Shown one piece after another: positions 43,729-53,016 of a stretch of 64,000 bases of DNA. Under the pieces are notes generated by a model that ran no database searches, was not told the origin of the DNA, and was given only the letters and a program-made list of their open reading frames with translations. Position numbers and translations under genes: made by a program. Within the stretch, counting starts at the first letter, position 1, and each line of letters begins with the position of its first letter. Source of the DNA: JARRQJ01 sp963810615 (lineage in GTDB: Bacteria; Pseudomonadota; Gammaproteobacteria; DRLM01); the NCBI GenBank assembly GCA_963810615.1, contig CAWEOA010000001.1, forward strand, positions 62,001-126,000. Reading direction: 5' to 3'.

Positions 43729-44145
43729 ATGAATAAATTACTTCTATCTTTTGCAGCAGCGGTGTTGTGCTTCCATGGAGTGGCCTTTGCCGATTCCTCT
43801 AAGGGTATGGGCGATGGCAAAAGCATGGGAGGGATGACGCAGAGCGGTGAAATGATGCGTCAGCAAACCATGAGCCAGGACATGATGCGTGATATGACGC
43901 AGATGATGACGCGTATGCAGGAAATGTTGCGTGACACCACCCGGACCATGGAACAGCTGCATACCATGGATCAGAATAGACAGCGTGAAATGTCGAAAAT
44001 CATGCTGCGGCTCTCGGAGCATTTGCGGAATCTATCCCAAGACGTGGCGAGCGGTACCATGGATCGTGATCGTACCCGTGACATGGATAAGGATATGGAT
44101 CGTATTCGTGACATGATCAAGGATATGCAGCATACCGATAACTAA
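43729..44145 (+). CDS. Met-rich exported helical protein
   Basis: A 138-residue protein with a near-ideal AGGAGGT ribosome site. Signal peptide 1-21 (AAAVLCFHGVAFA-DS). The mature part is a predicted long helix with more than 20 methionines, mostly in MMR, DMM and MTR steps (GEMMRQQTMSQDMMRDMTQM), and a C-terminal half of alternating Arg/Asp/Met (DRDRTRDMDKDMDRIRDMI). This resembles Met-rich periplasmic copper/silver-binding or chaperone-like proteins of the CpxP/CnrR kind in composition, but the LTxxQ motif of that family is absent. It may form one unit with the barrel gene 15 bases downstream. Confidence 0.7.
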   Translation: MNKLLLSFAAAVLCFHGVAFADSSKGMGDGKSMGGMTQSGEMMRQQTMSQDMMRDMTQMMTRMQEMLRDTTRTMEQLHTMDQNRQREMSKIMLRLSEHLRNLSQDVASGTMDRDRTRDMDKDMDRIRDMIKDMQHTDN

Positions 44146-44159
44146 GGGTGGGCTTATAA

Positions 44160-44936
44160 ATGCCGCCTGGCATTCGGGATAATATGCGCCGCCGGAGCAT
44201 CGCTTGGGCCGTCATAACTTGTTTCTTTGTTATCACGGCGGAGGTGGCCCCGGCGGCGGCAGTGGCCGCTGACGAGACCGGCAATGTTTATGCGGCGCTC
44301 ACGGCCGGTTTTAGAGAAGGCGATTTCGGTACCACGGTTGACAACGAGCTGTATTCGCTTACTCCGGAATTCGGATATGTGAGTAGCGGCTATGATCTGT
44401 CGGTTTCCATTCCATTCCATCATCTGCGCGTCAGCGGCGACGGTCTGTCTTCCTCGGAGTCGGGCCTCGGCGATGCCGTGCTTCGCGGCGGGAAGCGCTT
44501 ATGGCGGGGCAATGATGCCGAAACTTCCCTCAACGGCGCCTTGACCATAAAGCTCGCAACCGGTGATGAAAACACAGGCCTGGGTACGGGGGCGACGGAT
44601 ATCGGTGTCTCTCTGGCAGCCACTCGTAAACGCGGGGTTTATGCGTTTACGGCATTGGCGGGTTATACCCAGGTGGGTGCACCCAGCGGTGTCAGCTACG
44701 ACAATGTGGTCTCCTACGGCGTGGGGGCCAATCGCAGCTTTACGCGCACCAACGTGTTTGCCTCACTGCAGGGACAAACCTCCGCCCTGCCGGGCGGTAC
44801 GGCTCCGCTGGAATTCGATGTGGGTTTCTTCCATATGTTGTCCATGGATTATGTGGTCATCGCCCATGCCTTAATCGGGCTGTCGGATGGCAGTCCCGAC
44901 GACGGTATGGGCATAGGCTTCGTGCGCTGGTTCTGA
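44160..44936 (+). CDS. Outer-membrane barrel protein of the phenol-degradation meta-pathway/transporter type
   Basis: A 258-residue protein with a signal peptide (RRRSIAWAVITCFFVITAEVA, cleavage near residue 35 at AVAAD). The mature sequence is a series of amphipathic beta strands (YAALTAGFREGDF, GYDLSVSIPFHHLRV, GVYAFTALAGYTQVG, FVIAHALIGLSDG-like segments) ending in RWF, a typical BAM signal. The layout and length match small OM proteins annotated as MetA-pathway/transporter-like. AAGGGTGGG precedes the ATG at 44160. The close link to a Met-rich exported protein suggests a shared envelope role; substrate unknown. Confidence 0.75.
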   Translation: MPPGIRDNMRRRSIAWAVITCFFVITAEVAPAAAVAADETGNVYAALTAGFREGDFGTTVDNELYSLTPEFGYVSSGYDLSVSIPFHHLRVSGDGLSSSESGLGDAVLRGGKRLWRGNDAETSLNGALTIKLATGDENTGLGTGATDIGVSLAATRKRGVYAFTALAGYTQVGAPSGVSYDNVVSYGVGANRSFTRTNVFASLQGQTSALPGGTAPLEFDVGFFHMLSMDYVVIAHALIGLSDGSPDDGMGIGFVRWF

Positions 44937-45704
44937 TTTTTCGATTTCTCAAAGTAAATATCCCGGTTGTAATCATGGCGAGCCGTGACTGGGGGGCATG
45001 CCCCACGCCGTTGTCTTGAAGATCCCGGGATCGAAGGTCAGGGTCGGGGATGGTTTACGTGGGTGTGGAGGCGTTGCGCCTTATTACGCTTGGTGCTGGT
45101 ATATGATACCGCTGGCGGTCGTAACTGGTCCGGGGAAGCGCATCTCCACTCGGGGGTTTGAATGTCGCCGGGAAGAGGGTCGGACGAACTGCCCGAGTTA
45201 CATGCAGTTAAGCGCAATCTCGGCTTTCCTGACGGTTTCTTCAGGCAATAATAATTGCAATATGGCAGAATTCCGTTATGTCACGGTAATGGTTATTTCA
45301 GGAACTGCTCTCCGTGGTGCTCGCTGTATTTTCCACTGGTCGGCAATGGTTTCAGCCGCGGCCGGGCGAGGTAAGCTTGGGGCGCTGGTCGGGGGGTGCC
45401 CGGGCGATAGGGCGTGCGAGACGGTTTACCCTAGGGGCGGACTCCCGTGGCGGCTTGGCATAAGGTGGGCGCGTTTATCGAGTAAGACAGGGTGGGTAAG
45501 CTTCCCCGCCGAGACGGCATTAGCGTGGTGTGTTATGAATGGCTGATATTTACTAAGCGATTGTGGAAGAATGTCATCGCGCCTGTGGCGCATCCTTAAT
45601 TTTTCAAATGGAACCGCGACCACGTGATGCGCTAAGGCGCAGCAGTCGGTGTGCGTTTATTAAATGCTCTGGGTGGTCTGGTTCAGATTGATTGAGATTG
45701 ACGC
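44937..45704. other. Long non-coding stretch
   Basis: About 770 bases without a convincing gene. A 182-codon frame (44998-45546) was judged accidental. A GGGGCATGCCCC palindrome at 44993-45004, shortly after the barrel gene, may be part of a terminator but has no T-run. Confidence 0.5.
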
Positions 45705-46172
45705 TTGTTAAAACGAATACCTATTAATTGGACTGCAGCACTGTATGCGGGTATTGCCGCCGGGATCATCGCCACCATGGCGCAGATTATCCTGTGGTGG
45801 GCCTTCTCGGATTCCTTGTCGGGCATTATGTTTCGAGATGCGCGTCTGGCTGCGGCGATTATCCTGGGCCCTGAAATTTTGCCGATGCAAGTCGCCTTTG
45901 ACTGGCCGGCGATGATCGTGGCGACTATGATCCATTTTTCACTTTCGGTGATCTATACCATGATCCTGGCCGCGTTCATTGTTCGTCGCGACTTGGCCGT
46001 ATCCATATTCGTGGGTATCGAGTTCGGCTTCATACTGTTCGGTGTCAACATGTACGGTTTCACCATGATCTTTCCCTGGTTCGACGAGGCCCGGGATTGG
46101 ATAACCCTGGTGGCTCACGTGGTGTTCGGCATGGTTGCCGCATCGACGTATAGGGTGCTGTCCATGCGCTGA
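45705..46172 (+). CDS. Four-span membrane protein of unknown function
   Basis: A 155-residue protein; TTG 45705 is taken as start because the first membrane span begins a few residues later and the next in-frame ATG would cut into it. Spans at about 10-33, 63-95 (two close segments), 98-118 and 128-150. Motifs include GIAAGIIATMAQIILWWAFSD and ARDWITLVAHVVFGMVAAS. The layout is similar to YagU/DUF1440-like small membrane proteins but I could not confirm a family. It stands 98 bases before the SlyD-like gene. Confidence 0.7.
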   Translation: MLKRIPINWTAALYAGIAAGIIATMAQIILWWAFSDSLSGIMFRDARLAAAIILGPEILPMQVAFDWPAMIVATMIHFSLSVIYTMILAAFIVRRDLAVSIFVGIEFGFILFGVNMYGFTMIFPWFDEARDWITLVAHVVFGMVAASTYRVLSMR

Positions 46173-46270
46173 GCAGGGGGTTGTCAGCAGCGAAGAGGTT
46201 CATTTCATAGGTTTTGAAAATCACCGATAAGTCGGCGTGTGCGTCTAGTTGTTTAATGAGGGGGAGAGGG

Positions 46271-46765
46271 ATGTTGATTGCTGCGGATAAGGTCGTATCG
46301 TTTCACTATCGCTTAAGCGAGCCGGGCCAGGAAGTCGTTGAAGATTCTCACGACGATCAGCCGATAGTCTATTTGCATGGTCATGGCGGGATGTTGGCCG
46401 GACTGGAAGAGGCATTGGCCGGGAAACAGGCTGGGGACAAGTTTACGGTTACCCTGCCTCCGGAAAAGGCCTATGGGCCGCGCGGTACCGATGCGGTGCA
46501 ACGCATTTCGGTCAAGCACGTGGTGAATCCCGGCCATAAGAAGGTGAGCTATAGGCCCGGTATGGTGGTACAGCTCAACACCGAGCAGGGTCCGCGAGAG
46601 GTGACGGTGATCAAGGTCGGACTCAAGACCCTCGACGTGGACACCAATCATCCCATGGCGGGCAGGACCCTGCAGTTTGAAGTCGAGGTGGTGGAAGTGC
46701 GCAATGCCAGCGACGAGGAACTCGCCCATGGCCATGTGCACGGCGAGGGTGGTCATGCGCATTGA
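46271..46765 (+). CDS. SlyD-like FKBP peptidyl-prolyl isomerase
   Basis: A 164-residue protein starting at ATG 46271 after a GGGGAGAGGG ribosome site. The FKBP domain begins LIAADKVVSFHYRL and contains YLHGHGGMLAGLEEALAGKQ and PPEKAYGPRG, with the IF (insert-in-flap) chaperone domain in the middle (about 70-130, TVIKVGLKTLDVDTNHPMAGRTL) and the His-rich tail HGHVHGEGGHAH that in SlyD binds nickel or other metals. SlyD-type enzymes help protein folding and metal delivery. No cysteine tail is present, unlike E. coli SlyD. Probably cytoplasmic; no signal peptide. Confidence 0.92.
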   Translation: MLIAADKVVSFHYRLSEPGQEVVEDSHDDQPIVYLHGHGGMLAGLEEALAGKQAGDKFTVTLPPEKAYGPRGTDAVQRISVKHVVNPGHKKVSYRPGMVVQLNTEQGPREVTVIKVGLKTLDVDTNHPMAGRTLQFEVEVVEVRNASDEELAHGHVHGEGGHAH

Positions 46766-46974
46766 GCACCTGTGAGCAAGGCCGCTTGTCGCCAGGTTCC
46801 GGCGACAAATTTATAACCATATAATTATTAATAATACTTTCTCCCTGCGCCGTCGCACGGCGTCCATGATATGCTCAGCGCCGATCCATCGATTGCATGG
46901 CGGCGCTGATATGTGTTCGCGATGCCTCCAGTTCCCAGTGACATTTTCCAAGAACCTTTCAGGAGTGTTGCGCT

Positions 46975-47484
46975 ATGAAGATTTCCATGTACCAGGCCTC
47001 GGTGCCGACGTTTATCCTGATGCTGAATAATTTATCCGCCATTATGGAAAAGGCGGCGGCACATGCCGAAGTGAAGAAGATCGATCCGGCGGTCCTGATC
47101 AACAGTCGCCTCTATCCGGACATGTACCCCTTGGCGCGGCAGGTGCAGATCGCGACGGACAATGCCAAGGGCAGCGTGGCGCGGCTGGCGGGCCTGGAGC
47201 CGCCCAAGTACGAGGATAACGAAACCGGTTTTTCCGAACTGATAGACCGCATTCGCAAGACCACCGATTATCTTGGCACCTTCAAGCCCGAACAACTCGA
47301 TGGCTCGGAGGAACGGACGGTGGTCCTGAAGTTCCGTAACGGCAGCAGGACCTTTGTGGGCCTGCCGTATCTGCTCAATTATGTGCTGCCGACCATTTAT
47401 TTTCACATCACCACGGCCTATGGCATCCTGCGCCACAACGGCGTAGAGATCGGCAAGCAAGACTATCTTGGCAGGTCCGAATAG
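46975..47484 (+). CDS. DUF1993 family protein
   Basis: A 169-residue cytoplasmic protein starting MKISMYQASVPTFILMLNNL, the characteristic opening of the DUF1993 family, a four-helix bundle related to DinB. Further family features are LINSRLYPDMYPLARQVQIATDNAKG (residues about 41-66) and LPTIYFHITTAYGILRHNGVEIGKQDYLG at the end. AGGAG precedes the ATG. It lies 92 bases ahead of the ferredoxin-NADP reductase gene. Enzymatic role unknown. Confidence 0.92.
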   Translation: MKISMYQASVPTFILMLNNLSAIMEKAAAHAEVKKIDPAVLINSRLYPDMYPLARQVQIATDNAKGSVARLAGLEPPKYEDNETGFSELIDRIRKTTDYLGTFKPEQLDGSEERTVVLKFRNGSRTFVGLPYLLNYVLPTIYFHITTAYGILRHNGVEIGKQDYLGRSE

Positions 47485-47576
47485 CATAATGGTGATTAAC
47501 CGGTAACTCGTCGAACTGTTTGCGGGTCGGCGAGTCATATTTAAGATAGTTATTTATAGACGGAGGTAAGATAACG

Positions 47577-48323
47577 GTGCCGTATACGGAACAACGCGTG
47601 ACCTCGGTTCGTCAATGGTCGGATAAGACCTTCAGTTTTACCACCACCCGCGCGCAGGATTTCAACTTCGAAAATGGCGAATTCGTGACCCTGGGTCTGC
47701 GCCCGGAGGGTAAGCTGATTGCGCGCGCCTATTCGATCGTGTCGACCAATGACGCCGATCACCTGGAATTTCTCAGCATCCACGTGCCCGACGGTCCGCT
47801 AACCAGCCGCCTGGCGCAGATCCGTGAGGGCGACGGCGTGTGGATCAACAGCAAGGCCACCGGTTCCTTAACACTGCGTTACCTGCAGCCGGGCCGTAAT
47901 CTCTATCTGCTGGCGACCGGTACCGGCCTGGCGCCGTTCATGAGCCTGATCCGCGATCCCGAAGTCTATAAGGCATACCAACAGGTCGTCCTTGTCCATA
48001 CTGTGCGTACCGTTCCCGAACTCGCCTACCAGAAGGAGATTGCGGCCCTCAGCGGCGATCGTCTGTACTATGTCCCCACGGTGACCCGCGAACCGTTTTC
48101 AACCCCGCAGCGCGGTGCGGACTTGTTCCGCTCCGGCGAACTGTTTGCCAATCTGCATCTCCCCGCAGCGGATCCCGAGCACGATCGGATCATGCTGTGC
48201 GGCAATCCGCACATGAATCAGGAAATGACCGAGTATTTACAGGAACGGCAATGGATCATGACCACTTACCGCGGCGTGGGAAATTTCACGGTTGAGAAGG
48301 CCTTCGTCCTGCATAACGAGTAG
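47577..48323 (+). CDS. fpr: Ferredoxin-NADP(+) reductase
   Basis: A 248-residue flavoprotein of the bacterial Fpr class, starting at GTG 47577 with GGAGGT nine bases upstream. The FAD-binding block ARAYSIVST is near residue 50, the NADP-binding start ATGTGLAPFMSLIRDPEVY near 118, MLCGNPHMNQEM near 206, and the tail is VGNFTVEKAF. It moves electrons between NADPH and ferredoxin or flavodoxin, used in stress defence and reductive pathways. In an autotroph it can help balance NADPH and ferredoxin; the phosphoribulokinase gene is convergent next door. Confidence 0.93.
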   Translation: MPYTEQRVTSVRQWSDKTFSFTTTRAQDFNFENGEFVTLGLRPEGKLIARAYSIVSTNDADHLEFLSIHVPDGPLTSRLAQIREGDGVWINSKATGSLTLRYLQPGRNLYLLATGTGLAPFMSLIRDPEVYKAYQQVVLVHTVRTVPELAYQKEIAALSGDRLYYVPTVTREPFSTPQRGADLFRSGELFANLHLPAADPEHDRIMLCGNPHMNQEMTEYLQERQWIMTTYRGVGNFTVEKAFVLHNE

Positions 48324-48409
48324 CGGCGTATATCCCGCCGCGACTTGCGGTCCGGCATCCGTATTTCATCGCTCGCCCAGTGCCGCGTCGCTTGCGGCCG
48401 CATACTTTA

Positions 48410-49342
48410 CTAAACTGTTTTGACCAAGGACCTGATGATCGGCGTGCAGATGACTTCCAGGGCGTGGACCATGGCGCCGCCGGGCACCACCAGGGTGTTG
48501 GACCGTGACATGAACGCGCCGGGGATCTCATCCATGAGCATGGGGAAATCATGGCGCTTGGGATCGCGGAAGTGGATGACTACCAGGCTTTCATCGGCGG
48601 TTGGTATGTGATCGATGTCAAAGGGATTCGAGGTGTCGACCATGGGTACGCGCTGGAAATTGATGTCGGTGATGGAGAATTGCGGCACGATGAAATGGAT
48701 ATAATCGTTCAGACGCCGCAATATCGCCGACGCGGCTTCTTCCCGTTCGGATGCCCCTAGGATACAGTCGCGATGGATCTTCTGGATCCACTCCAGGTTG
48801 ATCGCTGGCACCACGCCGATGAGCAGATCCACGTATTGAGACACATCCACGCCGGTGTTGCCCTGACGTCGGTCGGGGAGCTGCAGGTCACGATGGGCAG
48901 GGCTGGCGCGGCGGCGTGTCCAGGTGGAGGCGGCGACACCGCCGTGTAGTCCCTCATAAAAAAGCAGATCGGTGTCGGCCGGCAGCGGCGCCCAGGCGGT
49001 GAACTCACCGATGGGTATGTTGTGCAGCGCGGCAGCGGCCTCGTCCGTCGCGTAGTGTCTGGTCGTGCCCGCGCCCGTCGCGGAGTAGTCGCGAAACAGG
49101 GATTCTAATTCCGAGAACAGGTTGGCCTCCGGTCCGAAATGGCTGATGGGTTTGCCGGCGGTAACCGAGGCGTCGATGGCCTCGGCCATGTCGCTCCGGT
49201 TGTAACGAAAAAAGGCATCACCATGCACATTGGCGGCGTTGATACCGAGGCGGCGGAAGATATCGGCGAAGGAATGTTGCACCAAGGTGGTTCCGGCGCC
49301 GGCGGAGCCGGTCACGGCGATGATGGGATGTTTCTGTGACAT
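48410..49342 (-). CDS. Phosphoribulokinase
   Basis: A 310-residue enzyme starting at ATG 49342 (MSQKHPIIAVTG); an in-frame ATG 24 bases further upstream is possible. It makes ribulose-1,5-bisphosphate for RuBisCO, so points to a Calvin cycle. The P-loop GSAGAGTT is at residues 12-19; other class I PRK blocks are LLFYEGLHGG, IGVVPAINLEWIQKIHRDC, INFQRVPMVDTSNPFDI and NTLVVPGGAMVHAL. Compared with known bacterial PRKs there is an extra stretch of about 20-28 residues after EGLHGGV, rich in Arg and Pro, before VDVSQYVDLL. No other cbb gene is in the window. Confidence 0.94.
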   Translation of the reverse strand: MSQKHPIIAVTGSAGAGTTLVQHSFADIFRRLGINAANVHGDAFFRYNRSDMAEAIDASVTAGKPISHFGPEANLFSELESLFRDYSATGAGTTRHYATDEAAAALHNIPIGEFTAWAPLPADTDLLFYEGLHGGVAASTWTRRRASPAHRDLQLPDRRQGNTGVDVSQYVDLLIGVVPAINLEWIQKIHRDCILGASEREEAASAILRRLNDYIHFIVPQFSITDINFQRVPMVDTSNPFDIDHIPTADESLVVIHFRDPKRHDFPMLMDEIPGAFMSRSNTLVVPGGAMVHALEVICTPIIRSLVKTV

Positions 49343-49537
49343 ATCAGTATTTGGCACCCTACCCATAGGCCATGAGTTTTCTCATGGCGAAAGCGATCTA
49401 GTCTAACCGAATTGAAAAAACAATTGAATTAATCGCTTAAAAGGGTGTTGGGATTGGTTAAGTATCAATCCTCATTGTGCTTTTTGCGATGCCGTGGTCC
49501 AGCGGGGCGCGGCTGAATCCATCCCTGACTAGGCGCT

Positions 49538-50419
49538 CTAGGTCAAGACCGCCACATCCACGGCGACTTCGGCGCGATGATGGCTGCCGCCGCCGTAGAT
49601 CACCCCCTTGAGCGGGGTGATGTCCGCATAGTCGCGGCCCCAGGCCGTGGTGATATGGCGGTCGATGGGGATCTGGTTGTTGGTGGGGTCATAGTCCAGC
49701 CAGCCGACGTTGGGATCGTAGACCGCGAACCAGGCATGGGAGGCGTCGGCGCCCCGCAGCTTTTCCTGTCCCGGCGGCGCCAGGGTCTCGATGTAGCCGG
49801 AGACGTAGCGTGCCGGCAGCCCATGGCTGCGCAGGCAGGCGATGGCCAGATGGGCGAAGTCCTGGCAGACGCCGCGGCGATGCTTTACAACCTCCGAAAG
49901 CGGAGTGGCGATGGTGGTGAAATCGGGGTCGTAGGTGAAGTCGCGGTGGATGCGCGACATGAGTTCAAGCACCACGTCGGCTACCGGGCGTTGTTCGCGG
50001 AAGGCCGGTGCCGCATAACGCTTGATTTCGGCCGTGATGCTGGCCATGGGTGAGTCCAACAAGTATTGGCGGGCATCCAGGTTGTCGGCGCTAAGTTCTC
50101 CGTGCAGGCGGCGCACCGCTTCTTGCCAGGGTACGCCGGCACCCAGCGGCAGTTGCGCGCCGGGAGGGTCCAGCAACACTTCGCTGGTGGCGGTAACTCT
50201 CAGGCGATCGTGAGGTACGTTGATAGCATAGTAGACGACACGATTGCCGAAAAAATCTTCACGTTCGCTGCGTACACCCGGAGCGGGATCGATATCGAGT
50301 CGGTAGCTCAGGCAACGCTGTTGAGAGCTGTTACGAGGTATGAGATGCGCCTCGTTATGGCAGACGGTTACCGCCTGTTCGTAGCGATAAATAGTTTCAT
50401 GGGTGATACGGTATTTCAT
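49538..50419 (-). CDS. Transglutaminase-like peptidase-fold protein
   Basis: A 293-residue protein with the bacterial transglutaminase N-terminal beta domain (1-85, YRITHETIYRYEQAV) and a transglutaminase core whose triad is Cys185 (RRGVCQDFAH), His228 (ASHAWFAVY) and Asp242 (WLDYDPTNN). Such enzymes hydrolyse or exchange amide bonds. Its ATG overlaps the TGA of the preceding gene by four bases, so it is the last gene of the five-gene operon that starts at 58861. In the family-level model for this operon type, transglutaminase-like enzymes process peptides made by the ATP-grasp proteins; that role is inference here. Confidence 0.93.
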   Translation of the reverse strand: MKYRITHETIYRYEQAVTVCHNEAHLIPRNSSQQRCLSYRLDIDPAPGVRSEREDFFGNRVVYYAINVPHDRLRVTATSEVLLDPPGAQLPLGAGVPWQEAVRRLHGELSADNLDARQYLLDSPMASITAEIKRYAAPAFREQRPVADVVLELMSRIHRDFTYDPDFTTIATPLSEVVKHRRGVCQDFAHLAIACLRSHGLPARYVSGYIETLAPPGQEKLRGADASHAWFAVYDPNVGWLDYDPTNNQIPIDRHITTAWGRDYADITPLKGVIYGGGSHHRAEVAVDVAVLT

Positions 50420-52974
50420 TGTGATGCTTCCGTTCCGATCAGTTGCTGCGGGCCGCGGGCATCGGCAAAGTAATCGCGGCCCAAGGCGTCCGATGCATTG
50501 CGCAACAGATGTTCCACGCGCACCAGGAATTGATCCAGGCCGCCGCGCAGCTTGCCGCCGGGACCGGCGGTCGCCAACTTGGCGAGGTCGCTGAGGCGGA
50601 CCGCGGTGGCGGCTTCCAGCACGCTGCGCGCCTCTTCACTCAGCTGCAAGGCGTTGCCGTCACGCGGCAGTGCCGCCAGGTGCTTTTCCAGGCTGACGAG
50701 TTGAAATGCCAGGGCGCGTGGATTGGTCTCGTTCAATAACAGCAGCGCCAAGGCGGGAACGATTTCCGGTGAGGTATTGTAAGCGCGGCGGTAGGCCATA
50801 AGGCTTTCGCAACTGCGTAATACCGCCGTCAGCACGGCGGTCTCCACCGGGGATGGGTGTACGCTGATCAGAGTGCCGCGCAGCAGCGCCACCGATAACA
50901 GGCCGCGTTCGAGGCGTCTGCCGATGTCCAGGAATAACCATGGCTCGCCGCGCAGCATGCTTTCCATGACCATTCCCGATAGGGCCGCCAATGAGGTGAT
51001 CAGATTATTGAGCGGTTCTTGAATCTCCACTATCTGCCGTGGAGTGATGTCCTCGAGATTGCCCAGTTGATCCTGGACGACGTTGATCAGACGCAGGGTA
51101 TCGCCGGAGAGCAGATTGCGCATACCGTTGGCGGCTTGCAGCATGGCGTTAAGATTGTAGACGATGCTGCCGTGGCGCTGCGGGTCGGCGATCAGCGAGA
51201 CGAGTTCGGCCATCGGGTCGTCCGGCGTCGACGTCGCGTGCGGGCCGACGAAACCGGGATAGGTGGAAGTGACATGGGTAAGTGCCTGGAGCAAGGCCGC
51301 CAATATTTCTTGATTAATTGGTTCTTCGTATTCCGAGGAATTGTAATAAGAGGCAAGCACGGTGCGCATCAGGCGGATGCCGTGCTCGGCGCGTTCAGCG
51401 TAACGCGCGAACCAGAACAGATTGTCCGCGGTGCCCGGCGGCAGGGACAGGCGCGCCGCCGACGGGGTGATATCGACGCTGGTGGTATGCAGCAAGCTGG
51501 CCTGTTTTTCCGGTTCCGAGGCGATTACCCAGGTATCTTTGGCGATGCCGCCGGCCTGGTTGGAGACGATGAAGCTGTCTCCCGACGAGGCGACCCGGGT
51601 CAAACCGCCGGGCATGACCACATAGCCGTCGTCCCTGGCCACCAGAAAGGAACGTAATACGGCGTGGTGTGCCGCTACCCGGCCATCCACCAGGGTCGGT
51701 ACGCTGGAGAAGCTCACCTGTTCCTGCCCCACGTAAAGGTGGGGTTCGGCGCGGATGCGCCGCGTCAATTCACGTTGCTGTTCGCGACTGAGCAGCGAGC
51801 CGTAGATGGGGCGCGCACCCGAGCGGCGATGGGTCATGCGTATCACCATGCGATCGATGTTGGCGATGACGTGACGGCGCTCGCGTTTCTGACCGCACCA
51901 CCAGGTTGCTACCGTCGGCAGTTCCAGGGCTTGGCCGAGAAAATGCTGCGTGATCCTCGGCAGGAAGGCGTGCAACGCGGGATTTTCCAGCACGCTGACG
52001 CCCAGGGGATTGGCGATGGTGACGGTGCCGCGCCGCGTCGCCTCCACCAGGCCCGGGATACCCAGGCGCGAATCGGGCAACAGTTCCAGCGGGTCGCAGA
52101 AATCATCATCGACACGACGCAGGATGACGTCCACGGGTTCCAGACGCTTCAGTGAACGCAACCACACCCGCCCGTCGCGTACCGTGAGATCGTCACCACG
52201 CGTCAAGCTGTAACCCAGGTAGTTGGCGAGATAGGCATGCTCGAAATAGGTCTCGTTGAGCGGGCCGGGTGTGAGGATGACCACGCGGGCCTCGTCGCCG
52301 CCGCGGGGGGCGTGGGCGGCGAGGCTGGCACGTAGGTTCTGGAAGAACAAAGCCAGGCGGTGTACGTGGGAATCGCGGTACAGGCTGGGGAGGATGCGCG
52401 ACATCACCGTGCGATTTTCCAGGGCATAACCCATGCCCGACGGTGCCTGGCTGCGATCGCTGAGGACCCACATCCGGCCGTCGGGACCGCGGGCCAGGTC
52501 GGCGGCATAGAGGAGCAGTGCGTGGGTTTTGGAGGTCTGTAATGGATGACAGGGCCGCAGGAAGCCGGGGTGGCCGTACAGCAGTTCCGGCGGCAGCAGG
52601 CCGCGGCGCATCAGTTCGCGTGGGCCGTAGATATCGCGCAGCAGTAGATTGAGGACCTCGGCACGCTGGGTGAGTCCCGATTCGATATGCCGCCATTCTT
52701 CGCTGGAGATCAGCAGCGGGATAGGGTCCAGGGCCCAGGGGCGCTGGCCGCCTTCCGGGTCATTGTAGACGTTGTACGTTACCCCGTTATCGCGCAGCAG
52801 GCGCCGCGCCTCGCTGCGACGCTGCTCCAGGGCGCCCGGCCCCAGTGCGGTCAGGGCGCGCGTCAGGTACTGCCAGTGGCTGCGTACCTCGCCGTCCGGA
52901 GTACACATCTCGTCGTAGCCCACGGCGTGCGGCCGGTAGCGGGTGATCAGGGCCTCTTGAAGTGGCGTCGCCAT
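50416..52974 (-). CDS. Fusion of circularly permuted ATP-grasp and alpha-E domain
   Basis: An 852-residue protein. The N-terminal 480 residues are a circularly permuted type 2 ATP-grasp ligase domain (GPDGRMWVLSDRSQAPSGMGYALENR, PRGGDEARVVILTPGP, ANPLGVSVLENPALHAFLP), the C-terminal part (about 490-830) an alpha-E helical domain (LFWFARYAERAEHGIRLMRTVL, ERGLLSVALLRGTL). Elsewhere in the operon these two domains occur as separate genes (57410 and 56442), so the operon carries both forms. Residues after 835 are unconserved. It sits 42 bases after the DUF2126 gene and overlaps the next by four bases. Amide ligation is the expected chemistry. Confidence 0.93.
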   Translation of the reverse strand: MATPLQEALITRYRPHAVGYDEMCTPDGEVRSHWQYLTRALTALGPGALEQRRSEARRLLRDNGVTYNVYNDPEGGQRPWALDPIPLLISSEEWRHIESGLTQRAEVLNLLLRDIYGPRELMRRGLLPPELLYGHPGFLRPCHPLQTSKTHALLLYAADLARGPDGRMWVLSDRSQAPSGMGYALENRTVMSRILPSLYRDSHVHRLALFFQNLRASLAAHAPRGGDEARVVILTPGPLNETYFEHAYLANYLGYSLTRGDDLTVRDGRVWLRSLKRLEPVDVILRRVDDDFCDPLELLPDSRLGIPGLVEATRRGTVTIANPLGVSVLENPALHAFLPRITQHFLGQALELPTVATWWCGQKRERRHVIANIDRMVIRMTHRRSGARPIYGSLLSREQQRELTRRIRAEPHLYVGQEQVSFSSVPTLVDGRVAAHHAVLRSFLVARDDGYVVMPGGLTRVASSGDSFIVSNQAGGIAKDTWVIASEPEKQASLLHTTSVDITPSAARLSLPPGTADNLFWFARYAERAEHGIRLMRTVLASYYNSSEYEEPINQEILAALLQALTHVTSTYPGFVGPHATSTPDDPMAELVSLIADPQRHGSIVYNLNAMLQAANGMRNLLSGDTLRLINVVQDQLGNLEDITPRQIVEIQEPLNNLITSLAALSGMVMESMLRGEPWLFLDIGRRLERGLLSVALLRGTLISVHPSPVETAVLTAVLRSCESLMAYRRAYNTSPEIVPALALLLLNETNPRALAFQLVSLEKHLAALPRDGNALQLSEEARSVLEAATAVRLSDLAKLATAGPGGKLRGGLDQFLVRVEHLLRNASDALGRDYFADARGPQQLIGTEASQ

Positions 52975-53016
52975 GGTCTATTTAGCGTCTATAAACAAGA
53001 AATCAGCATAACGCGT

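Noticed and set aside
44998..45546. A 182-codon open frame in the gap after the OM barrel gene
   Set aside because: No ribosome site, Cys/Trp/Gly-rich product with no domain or signal, and composition typical of GC-rich non-coding sequence.
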